DNA from: Aeromonas tecta
Lineage (GTDB): Bacteria; Pseudomonadota; Gammaproteobacteria; Enterobacterales; Aeromonadaceae
Assembly: GCF_000820185.1 (NCBI RefSeq)
Contig: NZ_CDCA01000025.1
Location: forward strand, 310,001 to 374,000
Direction: 5' to 3'
DNA length: 64,000 bases
A model generated the notes under the pieces. That model ran no database searches. It was not told where the DNA came from and was given only the letters and a program-made list of their open reading frames with translations. The translations under genes and the position numbers were made by a program. This document shows, one piece after another, positions 62,153-64,000 of the stretch. Within the stretch, counting starts at the first letter, position 1, and each line of letters opens with the position of its first letter.

Positions 62153-62181
62153 GAAGAGGAGCCACCGGGGCTCCTCTTTTT
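62153..62181 (+). terminator. Terminator after EamA gene
   Basis: The stem AGAGGAGCC/GGCTCCTCT is followed by five T. It may also serve the convergent pgm gene. Confidence 0.85.
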
Positions 62182-62230
62182 CTATCGCGTTATATCGCGC
62201 GACTCGACTCAGCCCATCGGCTAGATGGCG

Positions 62231-63895
62231 TCAGACGCCGGCCTTGGCCAGGGCGGCGGAGACGATCTGCTGCGCCTCCTGCTGGATAAGATCCAGGTGT
62301 GCTTCGCCTTTGAAGCTCTCCATGTAGATCTTGTAGATGGACTCGGTACCGGAGGGACGCGCCGCGAACCAGCCGAACTCGGTCACCACCTTGAGGCCAC
62401 CGATGGCGGCGTCGTTGCCGGGGGCCTTGGTCAGCTTGGCGAGGATGGGGTCACCGGCCAGGCTGGAGGCTTCCACCAGCGCCGGATCCAGCTTGGACAG
62501 CACGGCTTTTTGCGCGCTGTTGGCCGGGGCGTCGATGCGGCGGTAGCTGGAGCGACCAAACTTGGCCTCAAGGGCATCGTAGTGCGCCTGGGGATCCTTG
62601 CCGGTCACCGCCAGAATTTCGGCCGCCAGCAGGGCCAGGATGAAGCCATCCTTGTCGGTGGTCCAGACGCTGCCGTCCTTGCGCAGGAAGGAGGCGCCCG
62701 CGCTCTCCTCGCCGCCAAAGCCGAACTCGCCGCTGTAGAGGCCGTCCACGAACCACTTGAAGCCGACCGGCACCTCTTTCAGGGTGCGACCAATCTCGCC
62801 GGCGACCCGGTCGATCATGGAGGAAGAGACCAGCGTCTTGCCGACGGCCGCTTCTTTGGCCCAACCGGTTCTGTGGGTGAACAGATACTGGATGGCCACC
62901 GCCAGATAGTGGTTCGGGTTCATCAGGCCGGATTTCGTGACGATGCCGTGACGGTCGTAGTCAGGATCGTTGCCAAGGGCGATGTCGAACTTGTCTTTCA
63001 GTGCAATCAGACCCGCCATGGCGAAGGGGCTGGAGCAATCCATCCGGATCTTGCCGTCCTTGTCCAGGGTCATGAAGGAGAAGGTCGGATCGACGCGGTA
63101 GTTGACTACTTCGATGTCGAGATCATAGCGCTTGGCGATCACGTCCCAATAGGCGACGCCGGAGCCGCCGAGGGGATCCACCCCGATCTTGATGCCGGCC
63201 CGCTTGATGGCGTCCAGGTCCAGCACGTTTTCCAGATCGTCCACATAAGGGGTGACGTAGTCGTGCTCGACCACCAGCGGGCTCTTGAGCGCCTCGGTGA
63301 ACGGCATCCGCTTCACGCCGGCGAGGTTCGCTTCCAGAATGGCGTTGGCCCTGTCTTCCACCCACTTGGTGATCTCGCCCTCGGCGGGGCCACCGTGTGG
63401 CGGGTTGTACTTGAAACCACCGTCTTCCGGCGGGTTGTGGGACGGGGTGATCACCACACCGTCCGCCAGCGCCGCCGGTTTGCCCGCCCCTTCTTTACCG
63501 GAATTGTGGCGCAGAATGGCATGGGAGATGACTGGGGTCGGCGTGAAGCCAAGCCCGGCCTGAATACGGGTCTCGACGCCATTGGCCGCCAGCACTTCCA
63601 CCGCACTGGCAAAGGCGGATTCCGACAGGGCGTGGGTATCCATGCCGACAAACAGCGGCCCCTGGATGCCGGCCTGCTGGCGATACTCCACCAGCGCCTG
63701 AGTCACCGCCAGGATGTGGGATTCGGTGAAGGCGTTGTGCAGGGCGCTGCCACGATGGCCGGAGGTGCCAAAGGCTACCCGTTGCTCGGGGCGGCTCATG
63801 TCCGGCTTGTTGAGGTAGTAAGCGCTGACCAGACGGGGAATGTTGGTCAAGTCGCTGAGGCGAGCCGGCTTGCCGGCGTGGGGATGCTGTGCCAT
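62231..63895 (-). CDS. pgm: Phosphoglucomutase
   Basis: 554 residues from ATG 63895 (AAGGA upstream), giving [16 protein letters not shown] as in E. coli Pgm. FGTSGHRG is near the N-terminus, the phospho-Ser loop [12 protein letters not shown] near 148, the metal loop [18 protein letters not shown], and the phosphate loop RPSGTES near the C-terminus. Interconverts glucose 1- and 6-phosphate for glycogen and envelope sugars. It lies downstream of seqA on the same strand, the conserved seqA-pgm arrangement. Confidence 0.97.
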   Translation of the reverse strand: MAQHPHAGKPARLSDLTNIPRLVSAYYLNKPDMSRPEQRVAFGTSGHRGSALHNAFTESHILAVTQALVEYRQQAGIQGPLFVGMDTHALSESAFASAVEVLAANGVETRIQAGLGFTPTPVISHAILRHNSGKEGAGKPAALADGVVITPSHNPPEDGGFKYNPPHGGPAEGEITKWVEDRANAILEANLAGVKRMPFTEALKSPLVVEHDYVTPYVDDLENVLDLDAIKRAGIKIGVDPLGGSGVAYWDVIAKRYDLDIEVVNYRVDPTFSFMTLDKDGKIRMDCSSPFAMAGLIALKDKFDIALGNDPDYDRHGIVTKSGLMNPNHYLAVAIQYLFTHRTGWAKEAAVGKTLVSSSMIDRVAGEIGRTLKEVPVGFKWFVDGLYSGEFGFGGEESAGASFLRKDGSVWTTDKDGFILALLAAEILAVTGKDPQAHYDALEAKFGRSSYRRIDAPANSAQKAVLSKLDPALVEASSLAGDPILAKLTKAPGNDAAIGGLKVVTEFGWFAARPSGTESIYKIYMESFKGEAHLDLIQQEAQQIVSAALAKAGV

Positions 63896-63912
63896 GACGT
63901 TTTCCTTGAGCG

Positions 63913-63933
63913 AGGCCTTGTCTGACAAGGCCT
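63913..63933. repeat. Perfect palindrome in seqA-pgm gap
   Basis: AGGCCTTGTC-T-GACAAGGCCT has 10-base arms and a one-base centre. It lies between seqA and pgm and would form a strong hairpin in the joint mRNA, perhaps reducing pgm expression or protecting seqA message. Confidence 0.6.
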
Positions 63934-63949
63934 TAAGTCTTGTGAATCG

Positions 63950-64000
63950 TTAAACCGCTGCGCACACCCGAGCAGTCAAATCCTCGTCATAACCCATGCT
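63950..64000 (-). CDS. seqA: SeqA C-terminal end (cut by window edge)
   Basis: The last 16 codons and stop are visible: SMGYDEDLTARVCAAV. This resembles the E. coli SeqA ending MQYPAELIEKVCGTI, and seqA is the expected neighbour of pgm. SeqA binds hemimethylated GATC and sequesters the replication origin. The rest lies beyond the window. Confidence 0.7.
   Translation of the reverse strand, partial: SMGYDEDLTARVCAAV

Noticed and set aside
62225-63925. 566-codon open frame opposite pgm
   Set aside because: A shadow of pgm produced by its codon bias; no recognisable protein family.

Overview
The window looks like a chromosome segment of an Aeromonas species or close relative. The core is GC-rich, its gene set mixes enterobacterial-type loci (dnaQ/rnhA/gloB/mltD, tamA/tamB, ynjBCD-F, seqA-pgm) with Vibrio/Shewanella-type families (TIGR03503, VC2046-like), and the genes read like gammaproteobacterial orthologues. 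The genus is an inference from memory of these families, not from a search.

Layout. 1-3404: end of an HD-GYP response regulator, a TIGR03503 membrane protein and dnaQ. 3417 to about 30350: a 27 kb genomic island between dnaQ and rnhA, which are normally divergent neighbours. 30476-64000: ordinary chromosome with rnhA, a yafS-like methyltransferase, gloB, mltD, a yafD-like hydrolase, yciA, a yeeZ-like gene, a GalR-like regulator, slt, a GGDEF/EAL protein, raiA, two tRNA-Tyr genes, tamB/tamA, ppiC, a VTT-oxidoreductase fusion, the ynjBCD/F transporter group, mltB, a marR/EamA divergent pair, pgm and the last codons of seqA.

The island has a mosaic base composition. Its left end is a four-gene recombination operon: three tyrosine recombinases of 406, 552 and 700 aa plus a 137-aa coiled-coil protein, overlapping by 1-4 bases. 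It matches my memory of the Gamma-Mobile-Trio (GMT) module. GTGTAAAC-type repeats cluster at both ends. Cargo 1 (9.2-19.3 kb) is a large arsenic cluster: a permease with a Cys-rich loop, two ArsR repressors, a deleted arsC remnant, ArsD, ArsA, a phosphatase, the GAPDH/ArsJ pair, ACR3, glutaredoxin-type ArsC and a eukaryotic-type glutathione synthetase. Together these would reduce arsenate, extrude arsenite, export 1-arseno-3-phosphoglycerate and supply glutathione for the reductase. Cargo 2 (19.5-21.9 kb) holds an orphan ParS-type antitoxin, small unknown genes, a frameshifted gene and an H-NS paralogue. Cargo 3 (22.2-29.1 kb) is AT-rich defence DNA: a Hachiman pair (HamA/HamB), an unknown 293-aa gene convergent on hamB, a 744-base non-coding stretch with tandem hairpin repeats, and an unknown 626-aa protein with a glycine/alanine-rich C-terminal segment. 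An XRE regulator divergent from a 190-aa unknown closes the right side.

The best candidates for something undescribed are the 626-aa gene with its upstream repeat region, the 293-aa gene beside Hachiman, the glutathione synthetase in the arsenic operon, a possible small RNA beside a LacI-type operator (36812-36935), and three genes (rnhA, tamB, ynjD) each preceded by a short leader reading frame that copies the gene's own first codons and stops across its start codon.
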